A DNA stretch of 11,798 nt, taken from contig CAJUPF010000084.1 of assembly GCA_910588565.1 (NCBI GenBank), positions 1 through 11,798 of the forward strand, given 5' to 3'. Shown here piece by piece: positions 1 to 6,350 of this stretch; position 1 is the stretch's first letter; every line of letters begins with the position of its first letter. The translations under genes and the position numbers were made by a program. Below the pieces are notes generated by a model that was not told the DNA's origin, made no database searches, and saw only the letters and a program-made list of their open reading frames with translations. This stretch comes from an uncultured Lachnospiraceae bacterium (lineage in GTDB: Bacteria; Bacillota; Clostridia; Lachnospirales; Lachnospiraceae).

Positions 1-125
1 TCTTTTGGTTCATGATTAATATTAAATTCCATTTTGATTACGCCACATAGATTTATCCTGCAATTACTGCAAACAATCACATCATCTGATACAATATCTT
101 TCCATGCTAAATCTTTGAACTGCAT
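1..125 (-). CDS. Small Cys-containing hypothetical protein, 3' end cut by window edge
   Basis: A minus-strand reading frame starts at an ATG at 123-125 behind a strong AAAGGAGGG ribosome binding site with normal spacing. It stays open for 41 codons to the window edge. The visible protein begins MQFKDLAWKDIVSDD and then carries a cysteine cluster, C19-x2-C22-x4-C27. That cluster could be half of a zinc knuckle, but the remaining ligands would lie outside the window. It is the last visible gene of a compact minus-strand array of small genes (HU protein, two other Cys-rich proteins), so it probably belongs to the same integrated element. No family was recognised. The start is well supported; the function is unknown. 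Confidence 0.6.
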   Translation of the reverse strand, partial: MQFKDLAWKDIVSDDVIVCSNCRINLCGVIKMEFNINHEPK

Positions 126-174
126 ATGATGCCCTCCTTTAAACTCATTCTTTTTTACATATAGTGCAGCAGGA

Positions 175-345
175 TTATCCTTTTTCTTTTACTGGACACC
201 ATTTAGGGCTTCTCTCTGGCAATTCCCCTACACTTAATTTTCCCATATCGTCAATTCTGTCTACATGGTCACAATAATAAATCTTTTTCCCGTAATTATA
301 CATCTTCATAAATTCACATTCGGCGCAATTTTGCTTCCCATTCAT
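175..345 (-). CDS. 56-residue zinc-knuckle-like microprotein
   Basis: A short gene with an ATG at 343-345, preceded by AGGAGG about 10 bases upstream, and a TAA at 175-177. The 56-residue product has four cysteines in the arrangement C7-x2-C10-x14-C25-x24-C50-P, with a histidine at 27 next to the third cysteine. This is the pattern of a small structural zinc site. Small proteins of this kind are common among the accessory genes of Firmicute phages and conjugative elements, where their role is mostly unknown. It begins 17 bases after the stop of the upstream Cys-rich gene, so the two are probably cotranscribed, and its Cys spacing resembles that neighbour. Zinc binding is inferred from the pattern alone. 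Confidence 0.7.
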   Translation of the reverse strand: MNGKQNCAECEFMKMYNYGKKIYYCDHVDRIDDMGKLSVGELPERSPKWCPVKEKG

Positions 346-362
346 ATATTATATTCCTCCTA

Positions 363-692
363 TTACCAGATCGAATGTATATATTCTGGTTCTGGCGTTT
401 TCACTTCAATAAACTTTCCATCTTTATCTTTCAATGATATATTCGTATTCATTTGTATAATATCTTCTGTCTTCAGTTCCGCTTCTCTTCTATTCTGCCA
501 TGCTGTGAAAATCTTCATGACGCGCTTTCTGATTCTTGATTTTCTTAATGGGCAATCCGTTTTAATATCAATCTTTCCTATACGCTTCCTATTCAGCGAA
601 CAATAATCCTCCAAATCTAAATGCCTGCTTATATTTTCCCTGTAAATACAATGGTTACAATTCTCTGGCTTCTTATCCATACAGATTCTCAT
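363..692 (-). CDS. 109-residue Cys-rich hypothetical protein of the accessory region
   Basis: The start chosen is the ATG at 690-692, because AGGAG at 701-705 sits 8 bases upstream of it. An ATG 18 bases further upstream overlaps the HU stop codon but has only a weak ribosome binding site. The N-terminal half carries C12-x2-C15-x15-C31-x15-C47-P, a zinc-knuckle-like pattern matching that of the next gene downstream. The middle is very basic (RKSRIRKR around 50-57) and the C-terminal part is polar. No transmembrane helix or signal peptide is visible. It lies directly downstream of the HU-type gene and about 17 bases upstream of the 56-residue gene, so the three look cotranscribed. A nucleic-acid-binding role is possible given the basic stretch and the Cys cluster, but this is inference. 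Confidence 0.7.
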   Translation of the reverse strand: MRICMDKKPENCNHCIYRENISRHLDLEDYCSLNRKRIGKIDIKTDCPLRKSRIRKRVMKIFTAWQNRREAELKTEDIIQMNTNISLKDKDGKFIEVKTPEPEYIHSIW

Positions 693-706
693 AAGACACA
701 CTCCTG

Positions 707-994
707 TCATTCATTCCCTATATTTTCTGTCAGTGTTTCACTTGGATAAAACTTCACTTTCTTACGATCCGGTATAATACACGGTTCTCCGGTTTTCGGA
801 TTCCTTGCTTCCCTTCCTTTGACTGTCTTCATTTCAAAATGACCGATGCCATAGAAATTCACTTTCTTACCTTCTTCTAAATAATCCAGAAGCGCATCCC
901 AGAACAACTCTACCATTTTCATTGCGTCCTTTTTATAAAAGCCGCCTTTCTCTGCTATCTTATAGGCAAATTCTTTCTTGTTTACTGTCCTCAT
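707..994 (-). CDS. HU/IHF-family DNA-binding protein
   Basis: The 95-residue product has the full HU fold pattern. An N-terminal helical pair begins with VNKKEFAYKIAEKGGF, followed by the G-x-G-x-F turn around residue 49-53. The DNA-embracing arm reads REARNPKTGEP, with the intercalating proline at about 66, and the strand ends in KVKFYPSETL. HU-family proteins bend and compact DNA as dimers. The ribosome binding site AAAGGAG precedes the ATG. The gene sits in a minus-strand array of phage-like and Cys-rich small genes, so it is probably the element's own HU copy rather than the chromosomal hup gene. It could serve element packaging or recombination, which is inference. Family assignment is secure. 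Confidence 0.92.
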   Translation of the reverse strand: MRTVNKKEFAYKIAEKGGFYKKDAMKMVELFWDALLDYLEEGKKVNFYGIGHFEMKTVKGREARNPKTGEPCIIPDRKKVKFYPSETLTENIGNE

Positions 995-1018
995 GTTTAT
1001 GCTCCTTTTCCGTTTTAT

Positions 1019-1456
1019 TTAATTCCTTACTGCTATCCCATGGCTTCTTAAATACTGGATAGCAAGGTTTAATAAACTGCCATTATTGATTGTGTTGTCT
1101 AATGTGTCTGCCCATACATGCGGCTTATGGCTTACATACAAACCTCCATGGGAACCCGTATTCGCCCACTGCGCCACCTGGTACCCGGTTGCATTCACGT
1201 AATCATTCATGGAATCTAAATCAATGTATACGCTTGCAACCGCCTTATTCCCTTCCATCCTTGCGTCCACTTTGACCGCTGACCGGAGAAATGCCTCTGT
1301 CCGGCTATAGCTGTCGGGCTTCCATCCCTCATAATAATCATGCAGGAAAAAGTTTAATGTCTCATACACCCTTTCCGCTAATTGGTCAACCATTTTTACC
1401 ATTACTGGCTGTAATGCTTTCTGCAAATCATTCATGTTACTTATTCTTATTGCCAT
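1019..1456 (-). CDS. Phage-type protein, HK97-gp10-like (tail completion) candidate
   Basis: The ATG at 1454-1456 is chosen because AGGAGG lies 5 bases upstream; the TTG further upstream has no such support. The 145-residue protein starts with an amphipathic helical segment (NDLQKALQPVMVKMVDQLAERVYETL). It then has a short SRTEAFLRSA segment around 51-60, a beta-rich part (KAVASVYIDLDSMN) and a WANTG-type segment near 97-101. This order (helix, R-T-x-x-L-R-S, strands, A-x-x-x-x-x-G) resembles HK97-gp10-type tail completion proteins of siphophages. The match is from memory of the family's look, not from a search. It is followed by HU and small Cys-rich genes rather than other tail genes, which is not the usual morphogenesis order. 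Phage origin is likely; the exact role is uncertain. Confidence 0.6.
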   Translation of the reverse strand: MAIRISNMNDLQKALQPVMVKMVDQLAERVYETLNFFLHDYYEGWKPDSYSRTEAFLRSAVKVDARMEGNKAVASVYIDLDSMNDYVNATGYQVAQWANTGSHGGLYVSHKPHVWADTLDNTINNGSLLNLAIQYLRSHGIAVRN

Positions 1457-1556
1457 GTGTCCTCCTCTCCGGTGCTTCAATCACCATTACGTTTTCTGTT
1501 ACTCTTCCATACATAGTTTTGTTCTTCTTTCTTTGCCTATGAAATGCGGTTTTCAT
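1437..1556 (-). CDS. Possible 39-residue basic microprotein overlapping the gp10-like start
   Basis: A minus-strand frame runs from an ATG at 1554-1556 to a TAA at 1437-1439, overlapping the start of the gp10-like gene by 20 bases. The product is strongly basic at the N-terminus (MKTAFHRQRKKNKT) and continues MYGRVTENVMVIEAPERR. An internal ATG at 1512-1514 would give 25 residues and has a weak AAAGAAAGAAG upstream; the first ATG has no clear ribosome binding site. The overlap would allow translational coupling to the next gene. The frame is short enough to be chance, so confidence is low. Confidence 0.3.
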   Translation of the reverse strand: MKTAFHRQRKKNKTMYGRVTENVMVIEAPERRTHGNKNK

Positions 1557-1568
1557 GTTACGTGTTTT

Positions 1569-1739
1569 TTAGCTGCTATATTGCCCCTGTGATGCTTTAT
1601 ACGGCTCATATAGGCGGTTTTCTGTTATCAGTGCAAATTTCCTTATCTGATAATTCCAGGCACTAAAATAAGCCCACAACTGACTGGGACGCGGCTGTAT
1701 ACGCCAATCAGTTATGGACTTATGGTAATGTCCGGGTAT
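1569..1739 (-). pseudogene. Possible 5'-truncated gene remnant at the element edge
   Basis: A minus-strand frame is open for 57 codons, from just after a TAA at 1740-1742 to a TAA at 1569-1571, with no ATG or GTG start. The encoded stretch looks protein-like, for example WAYFSAWNYQIRKFALITEN followed by RLYEPYKASQ near the C-terminus. It ends 12 bases before the first ATG of the possible 39-residue frame, which fits the spacing of the array downstream. Its 5' end runs into the AT-rich repeat region. It could be the tail of a phage gene cut by rearrangement or by the element boundary. An open run of this length also happens by chance, so this is tentative. Confidence 0.25.
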
Positions 1740-1778
1740 TTAATTTTGCATATTTACACTATCTTTTCATTGATTTCT

Positions 1779-1839
1779 ATACACCATTTTTTACGCCATT
1801 TTTTTAAAAAAATACACCATTTTACGATAATTTACGATA
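1779..1839. repeat. Cluster of short direct repeats in AT-rich DNA
   Basis: ATACACCATTTT occurs at 1779-1790 and again at 1812-1823, each followed within a few bases by ACG. A degenerate copy, TACGCCATTTTT, lies between them at 1792-1803. TTTACGATA occurs at 1821-1829 and 1831-1839, exactly 10 bases (one helical turn) apart. Repeated short sites at this spacing are typical of DNA bound by several copies of one protein, such as integrase arm sites or a repressor. Which protein binds here is not shown by the sequence. Confidence 0.55.
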
Positions 1840-1893
1840 GTTTTTCGTTTTCCAAAAACAGCTACAACCCTTATAAATACTGGATTCTCGTCC

Positions 1894-3090
1894 TTATTTC
1901 TCCTCACACACCTGAAAAATATAAAACTTCAGATAATAACTCTCCTCCGCTGCCCACAGAATCGGATGATCCGGGGACTGGGTGCGGTATTCCACCTGAC
2001 GGAGCCGCCTTCTGACGCTTCCGGCCGCCTGATGGAGCGTCTTTGTAAACAGCTCATAATCCATAAAATGAGAGCAGGAACAGGTCGCCAGATAACCGCC
2101 TGGTTTTACCAGCTTCATCGCCCTAAGATTAATCTCCCGGTAGCCCTTTACCGCATTTTTAATGGAATTTCTGGATTTGGTAAATGCAGGCGGATCTAAA
2201 ATTACCACATCAAACTGTTTTCCCTGTTTTTCCAGTTTGGGAAGAAGCTCAAATACATCTTCACACTGAAACTGCACCGTATCTTCTAAGCCATTCAATT
2301 TTGCATTTTTCCTGGCCTGCGCCAATGCAGCCTCGGATGCATCCACACCCAGTACCTGCTTTGCGCCCGCCATTCCGGCATTCAGGGCAAACGAACCCGT
2401 ATGGGTAAAGCAGTCCAATACCTCAGCCCCCTGGCACAGTTTCCGGATTGCCAGACGGTTGTACTTTTGATCCAGGAAAAATCCTGTCTTCTGTCCTTCT
2501 TTTACATCTACCATGTATTTCACACCGTTTTCTGTAATTTCCACATCCGTATCAAACGCTTCTCCAATAAAGCCTTTGCTGCGTTCCATGCCTTCCTGGA
2601 CACGGACTTTGGCATCGCTCCTTTCATAGACGCCCCGGATACGGATACCATCCTCAAGAAGCGTTTCTTTTATCAGATCAACAATTTCAAACTTATACCG
2701 ATCGATGCCAAGCGCCAGCGACTGCACCACAAGTATATCGGAAAATTTATCTGCCACAAATCCCGGCAGAAAATCCGCTTCCCCGAACACCAGCCTGCAG
2801 CTTTCCGTATCGACTGTCTTTTTTCGGTATTCCCACGCATCTCTTACTCGCATACGCAAAAATTCCCGGTCAATCTCCTGTCCGCTCCGCCTGGTCAGCA
2901 TACGCACGCGGATTTTGGAATTTTGGTTGATAAATCCTTTTCCCATGGGATATCCGTCAAAATCATGTACTACAACCACATCTCCATTCTGAAAGCTCCC
3001 CGTTACAGAAGCAATTTCATTGTCAAAAATCCACATACCGCCAGCTTTTAGCATCCGGCCTTCTCCTTTTTTCAATGTCACAATTGTCAT
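1894..3090 (-). CDS. rlmI: Class I SAM-dependent 23S rRNA methyltransferase, RlmI type
   Basis: The ATG at 3088-3090 is chosen because GAGGTG sits 6 bases upstream; a GTG three codons earlier overlaps that site. The 398-residue product matches the usual length of RlmI (COG1092). An N-terminal PUA-like RNA-binding domain spans about 1-75 (LKKGEGRMLKAGGMWIFDNE). A connecting part carries GQKTGFFLDQ at 199-208. The Rossmann methyltransferase domain follows, with motif I DCFTHTGSFALNA (226-238), the acidic VDAS end (249-252), motif IV DPPAF (299-303) and the cysteine-containing CSCS (337-340) expected for 5-methylcytosine chemistry. RlmI methylates a cytosine in 23S rRNA; the exact target in this organism is not shown. 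It follows the DUF5713-like gene by 76 bases on the same strand and may share its promoter. The accessory block begins downstream of its stop. Confidence 0.9.
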   Translation of the reverse strand: MTIVTLKKGEGRMLKAGGMWIFDNEIASVTGSFQNGDVVVVHDFDGYPMGKGFINQNSKIRVRMLTRRSGQEIDREFLRMRVRDAWEYRKKTVDTESCRLVFGEADFLPGFVADKFSDILVVQSLALGIDRYKFEIVDLIKETLLEDGIRIRGVYERSDAKVRVQEGMERSKGFIGEAFDTDVEITENGVKYMVDVKEGQKTGFFLDQKYNRLAIRKLCQGAEVLDCFTHTGSFALNAGMAGAKQVLGVDASEAALAQARKNAKLNGLEDTVQFQCEDVFELLPKLEKQGKQFDVVILDPPAFTKSRNSIKNAVKGYREINLRAMKLVKPGGYLATCSCSHFMDYELFTKTLHQAAGSVRRRLRQVEYRTQSPDHPILWAAEESYYLKFYIFQVCEEK

Positions 3091-3166
3091 ATGAAGCACC
3101 TCGTTCTTTCTCTGTCACTGCCCACATCCAGATATTTCTTCTAACAGCGTCAGGCTCATTTGCAGA

Positions 3167-3493
3167 TTACCAGTCACGTTCGCCAATCGCGTCCTCCACA
3201 TCCAAATCCAGATCAAACCACTGCAGAATATACCCCACTGTTTCACCGATGCTATCCCTTGCAGCTGTTTCAATTTCACTGCCATGTTCTTCAAATTCTT
3301 CCTGCAGATCATTGACTGCCAGTGTCATTGCATCGAATTTTTCCTGTATTTTTACCAAATCTCGCTCTCCTGTTTCCAGAAAAGCAATTACCTCCTGTAT
3401 CAGCGCCTTTATTTTATCTACCAGAACATCCGGGAAATATCCATCCTGATACATATCTTCCAGCAGCTTGTACTCAGCGTCAAATCGTTTCAT
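3167..3493 (-). CDS. DUF5713-like small acidic protein
   Basis: The ATG at 3491-3493 is used because AGGAGG (3500-3505) lies 6 bases upstream; an ATG two codons earlier abuts that site directly. The 108-residue product is acidic and mostly helical. It begins KRFDAEYKLLEDMYQDGYFP, continues with a long helix (VDKIKALIQEVIAFLETGE) and ends DVEDAIGERDW. It resembles the DUF5713 family as I remember it, which has no known function. No signal peptide or membrane helix is present, so it should be cytosolic. It is the first gene after a strong promoter at 3603-3631, with a leader of about 100 bases that contains a perfect dyad, and rlmI follows on the same strand. Confidence 0.75.
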   Translation of the reverse strand: MKRFDAEYKLLEDMYQDGYFPDVLVDKIKALIQEVIAFLETGERDLVKIQEKFDAMTLAVNDLQEEFEEHGSEIETAARDSIGETVGYILQWFDLDLDVEDAIGERDW

Positions 3494-3561
3494 ACCCATC
3501 CTCCTGTATATCCGTTTTACCGTTGATTCTGTCCGTTTTTTACTTATTCTTAGAAATTCCA

Positions 3562-3590
3562 GTACTCCATCCTGTCAGCAATTGGAGTAC
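3562..3590. promoter_or_regulatory. Perfect 8-bp inverted repeat, operator-like
   Basis: GTACTCCA at 3562-3569 is matched exactly by TGGAGTAC at 3583-3590, with a 13-base spacer. It falls just downstream of the predicted transcription start of the DUF5713-like gene. There is no T-run on either side, so it does not look like a terminator. It could be a repressor operator or a hairpin in the leader RNA. Confidence 0.45.
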
Positions 3591-3602
3591 CAGACAGATA
3601 TT

Positions 3603-3631
3603 ATTATAATCCTCACCAATTTTACTGTAAA
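3603..3631 (-). promoter_or_regulatory. Sigma-A-type promoter for the DUF5713-like gene
   Basis: On the minus strand a TTTACA -35 box (3626-3631) is followed by a 17-base spacer and a perfect TATAAT -10 box (3603-3608). Transcription would begin near 3596 and give a leader of about 100 bases before the ATG. Confidence 0.7.
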
Positions 3632-3643
3632 GCAAAAAACAGA

Positions 3644-3672
3644 TTGAATTTCTTCTCCTGCTGTCATATAAT
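3644..3672 (+). promoter_or_regulatory. Sigma-A-type promoter for the MATE exporter gene
   Basis: TTGAAT (3644-3649), a 17-base spacer and a perfect TATAAT (3667-3672). It is back to back with the minus-strand promoter, with only 12 bases between the two -35 boxes. A start near 3679 would give a short leader holding the AAAGGAG ribosome binding site. Confidence 0.7.
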
Positions 3673-3700
3673 GATAATTTGCCAGAAAGGAGTAATCATT

Positions 3701-5065
3701 ATGAAAAAGAACTATGAAATAGACATGTGCAATGGCCCTCTTTTTGGAAAAATTCTTGCCTTTTCCATTCCCCTGATGCTTTCCGGCATTCTGCAGCTGC
3801 TGTTTAACGCCGCTGATACGGTAGTGGTGGGCCGTTTCGCCGGAAGTACTGCCCTGGCGGCAGTAGGTACGACCAGTTCCCTGATTAATCTTCTGGTAAA
3901 TCTGTTTATCGGTTTTTCTGTGGGTGCAAACGTACTGACTGCACGCTATTACGGAGCCAGAAAAGAAAAAGAAGTCAGCGACACCGTACATTCCGCTATT
4001 TTCATCAGTTTGATCAGCGGGATCCTTCTGCTGATAATCGGAATTTCCATTACAGAGCAGATTTTAATCTGGATGGGTACGCCGGACGATGTGCTGCCGC
4101 AGGCCGCTTTGTATCTGAAAATATATTTTATAGGAATGCCCGTTATGCTGCTTTATAACTTCGGCAGTTCTATTTTAAGGGCGATTGGGGATACAAAACG
4201 TCCCCTGTACTATCTCATTGCCGCTGGTATCGTCAATGTGATTCTGAATCTGATTTTTGTCGTTGGATTCCAGCTTTCCGTTGCCGGAGTCGCACTGGCA
4301 ACTGTGATTTCCCAGGTAATTTCCGCAGCCCTGATTCTCCGCTGTCTGATGAAACTAGATGGCTGCTGCCGCCTCAATCTGCGAAATCTCCGCCTGGAAA
4401 AAGACAAAACCACGCAGATTCTGCGCATCGGTTTTCCCGCCGGGCTGCAGGGCGTAGTATTCTCACTGTCCAATGTACTGATACAGTCCTCCGTCAATTC
4501 CTTTGGCTCTGTTGCCATGGCCGGCAATACTGCGGCTGCAAATATAGAAGGATTTATTTATATGGCTATGAATACGTTCCACCAGACTGCCATGAACTTT
4601 ACCAGCCAGAATTTTGGCGCCGGGAAACAGGAGCGGATTCCGAAAATTTTACTGCTCTGCCTTGGCATGGTAACGGCCGTCGGGCTCGTTCTTGGAATCA
4701 GCGCATACCTTAGCGGAACCTGGCTTCTGCAAATCTATTCGTCAGATCCTGACGTTATCCGGTATGGCCTTCTGCGTATGTCCATTATCTGCACATTCTA
4801 CTGTTTCTGCGGCATGATGGACGTCCTGGTAGGCTCCCTGCGTGGGCTTGGCTATTCGTTCCTGCCTATGGTCGTATCGCTGCTTGGCGCATGTGGACTT
4901 CGGATTGTCTGGATTTATACCTTTTTCCAGTGGAGCCGCAGCCTGCTTGTACTGTATATTTCCTATCCGGTCACATGGCTGATTACCGCGGCGGTACATA
5001 TGCTCTGCTACCTTATTATCCGGCGGAAGCAAAAAGCGATTTTTTTGAAAACAACACAGGCATAA
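3701..5065 (+). CDS. MATE family multidrug/metabolite exporter
   Basis: The ATG at 3701 has AAAGGAG eight bases upstream; an earlier in-frame ATG at 3644 overlaps the promoter. The 454-residue length and about twelve hydrophobic segments are standard for MATE transporters, which export cationic or other small compounds in exchange for Na+ or H+. The hallmark N-terminal segment is present: FSIPLMLSGILQ, then NAADTVVVGRF and ALAAVG (about 21-56), with ARYYGA after the second helix. The second half repeats the fold (IGFPAGLQGVVFSLSNVLIQ, later NFGAGKQERI). The C-terminus is basic (IIRRKQK). It fits the VmrA/DinF-like branch common in Clostridia. The substrate cannot be read from sequence. The phosphatase gene starts 25 bases after it, so the two are probably one operon. 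Confidence 0.92.
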   Translation: MKKNYEIDMCNGPLFGKILAFSIPLMLSGILQLLFNAADTVVVGRFAGSTALAAVGTTSSLINLLVNLFIGFSVGANVLTARYYGARKEKEVSDTVHSAIFISLISGILLLIIGISITEQILIWMGTPDDVLPQAALYLKIYFIGMPVMLLYNFGSSILRAIGDTKRPLYYLIAAGIVNVILNLIFVVGFQLSVAGVALATVISQVISAALILRCLMKLDGCCRLNLRNLRLEKDKTTQILRIGFPAGLQGVVFSLSNVLIQSSVNSFGSVAMAGNTAAANIEGFIYMAMNTFHQTAMNFTSQNFGAGKQERIPKILLLCLGMVTAVGLVLGISAYLSGTWLLQIYSSDPDVIRYGLLRMSIICTFYCFCGMMDVLVGSLRGLGYSFLPMVVSLLGACGLRIVWIYTFFQWSRSLLVLYISYPVTWLITAAVHMLCYLIIRRKQKAIFLKTTQA

Positions 5066-5090
5066 TATACAACAAAAGGAGATTCACAAC

Positions 5091-5879
5091 ATGACAAATC
5101 AGACAATACAAGACATCACAGAGGCAGTCCTTGACGCCAGCAGCATTATGCTGGAAGCAGAACATATCACGGAAGCAACCCATTCCAAAAGCGGCCATGC
5201 CAATTTTGTCACCGAATATGACACCCGTGTGCAAAAAGAACTTTTTGACCGTCTTGGCAAAATTCTGCCGGAAGCTTCATTTATGGGAGAAGAAGAAAGC
5301 TCCTGGAGCTATTCAGACAAAGGGTATCAGTTTATTATTGATCCCATCGACGGAACCACTAATTTTATCAAGAAAAACCATACCAGCTGCATTTCTGTTG
5401 GATTATTAAAAGACGGCGAGCCTTTGCTTGGCATGGTATACAATCCATACCGGGACGAACTGTTTTATGCGAAAAAAGGAGAAGGCGCTTATCTCAACCA
5501 AAAACCCATCCGGGTATCTGCCGAGCCGCTGGAAAACAGTATTCTGATTTTCGGCACTTCGCCTTATTATGAAAATCTCTGGAAACCAGCTTTTGACACC
5601 GCCTGGCACTATTTCCAAAAAACTCTCGATCTGCGCAGAAGCGGCTCCGCCGCTATCGATCTCTGTGACATTGCCTGCGGCAGGGCGGAACTTTTCTTTG
5701 AATTAAAATTAAGCCCCTGGGACTATGCAGCAGGCTCTCTGCTTGTCACAGAAGCCGGCGGTCATATCTGCGGCGCAAATCTAAATGCCCCGCAGTTTGC
5801 CAGACCACAGGGCATTGTCGCTTATGGAAGCGGTATCACAAAAGATGATCTTACTTTTTTTACTACTCTAAATCTCTGA
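5091..5879 (+). CDS. Inositol monophosphatase family phosphatase
   Basis: The ATG at 5091 follows AAAGGAG and lies 25 bases after the MATE stop. The 262-residue protein has all three metal-site motifs of the Li+-sensitive, Mg2+-dependent phosphatases: GEEES (66-70), DPIDGTTNF (84-92, aspartates 84 and 87) and SPWDYAAGSLLVTEAGG (209 onward, aspartate 211). The RRSGSAAIDLCDIACGRAE segment (182-200) is also typical of the family. These enzymes remove phosphate from inositol phosphates, 3'-phosphoadenosine 5'-phosphate (CysQ) or sugar phosphates. Which substrate is used here cannot be decided, so no gene symbol is given. It is probably cytosolic. Its stop lies 12 bases from the stop of the convergent signal peptidase gene. 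Confidence 0.9.
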   Translation: MTNQTIQDITEAVLDASSIMLEAEHITEATHSKSGHANFVTEYDTRVQKELFDRLGKILPEASFMGEEESSWSYSDKGYQFIIDPIDGTTNFIKKNHTSCISVGLLKDGEPLLGMVYNPYRDELFYAKKGEGAYLNQKPIRVSAEPLENSILIFGTSPYYENLWKPAFDTAWHYFQKTLDLRRSGSAAIDLCDIACGRAELFFELKLSPWDYAAGSLLVTEAGGHICGANLNAPQFARPQGIVAYGSGITKDDLTFFTTLNL

Positions 5880-5891
5880 GAACAGGCAGTT

Positions 5892-6347
5892 CTAAATACT
5901 TTTATCTGCACTTCCAAAGATAATGGTAAGGATCGCCCCGGCAAAGATAAAAAAGTCCGCCACATTAAACACCAGGCGGCGCAGCCTTGGAAATGGAACC
6001 GGAAAACTGGCATAATCGATGACATATTGATACGCAATCCGATCGTAAAAGTTTCCAAGTCCGCCGCCTAAGAGCATTCCAAGGGATACTTTCAGCCCGT
6101 TTTTTCCTCCCTGTTTCCACAGCAGGCCATAGCATACCGCTGCCGACGCCAGCAGCGTGCCCTGTACTGCCGCTAAAAACCTGGGAGAGGAGGCGCAGAC
6201 GCCAAAAGCTGCCCCTTTGTTGTAATATTTCCGAAGGATTACTTTGCCGCCGCAGATTTCTTTTGGTTCATCCAATTCCAGCTCTTTGTCAATATGAAAT
6301 TTTATCATCCTGTCTATGCCAAATATGGCCAGTGGAAGTTTCAGCAT
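5892..6347 (-). CDS. lspA: Signal peptidase II (lipoprotein signal peptidase) homologue
   Basis: A 151-residue integral membrane protein carrying the LspA motifs in order: a D-x-x-x-K element near the N-terminus (IDRMIK, 11-16), N-K-G-A-A-F-G at 43-49, GGGLGNFYDR at 94-103, and the two catalytic aspartates in VIDYASF (D111) and FNVADFFIF (D131). LspA cleaves prolipoproteins before the lipid-modified cysteine at the membrane. About four transmembrane segments are expected. The gene starts 3 bases after the stop of the upstream membrane protein, so the two are translated as a pair. The AAAGGA in the end of that gene can serve as ribosome binding site. The sequence is rather divergent, so it may be a second LspA paralogue rather than the main housekeeping copy; this is inference. 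Confidence 0.82.
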   Translation of the reverse strand: MLKLPLAIFGIDRMIKFHIDKELELDEPKEICGGKVILRKYYNKGAAFGVCASSPRFLAAVQGTLLASAAVCYGLLWKQGGKNGLKVSLGMLLGGGLGNFYDRIAYQYVIDYASFPVPFPRLRRLVFNVADFFIFAGAILTIIFGSADKSI

Positions 6348-6350
6348 CTC

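Larger units (their letters stand above)
1557..1893. other. AT-rich spacer between accessory block and chromosomal gene; candidate element end
   Basis: About 340 bases separate the last accessory-gene start from the stop of the rRNA methyltransferase gene. The part nearest the phage-like genes holds the possible remnant frame. The part from about 1740 to 1860 is very AT-rich, with short direct repeats and a T7A7 tract at 1799-1812. Two imperfect inverted repeats also lie here (1625-1631 with 1647-1653; 1678-1687 with 1704-1713, one mismatch). No integrase gene, tRNA or duplicated gene end is visible inside the window. The change in gene type on either side supports an element boundary, but the exact join cannot be fixed without the other end. 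Confidence 0.4.

Noticed and set aside
1678..1713. Imperfect 10-bp inverted repeat with a 16-base loop in the spacer
   Set aside because: One mismatch, no matching partner elsewhere in the window, and inside a possible reading frame; noted only as part of the spacer.
1722..2015. Plus-strand frame across the spacer and the 3' end of rlmI
   Set aside because: Low-complexity translation from AT-rich DNA, no ribosome binding site, and it runs antisense into rlmI.
2401..3051. Long plus-strand open frame of 216 codons
   Set aside because: It lies wholly antisense to the well-supported rlmI gene, has no ribosome binding site, and its translation has no recognisable motif.
3115..3312. Minus-strand frame between rlmI and the DUF5713-like gene
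   Set aside because: It overlaps most of the DUF5713-like gene in another frame and has no ribosome binding site.
4210..4527. Minus-strand frame inside the MATE gene, with similar frames elsewhere opposite real genes
   Set aside because: Arginine- and proline-rich shadow of codon bias in the real gene; no start signals.
5879..5893. Small hairpin AGAAC/GTTCT between the convergent phosphatase and lspA stops
   Set aside because: Only a 5-bp stem, overlapping both gene ends, with no proper T-run; too weak to call a terminator.
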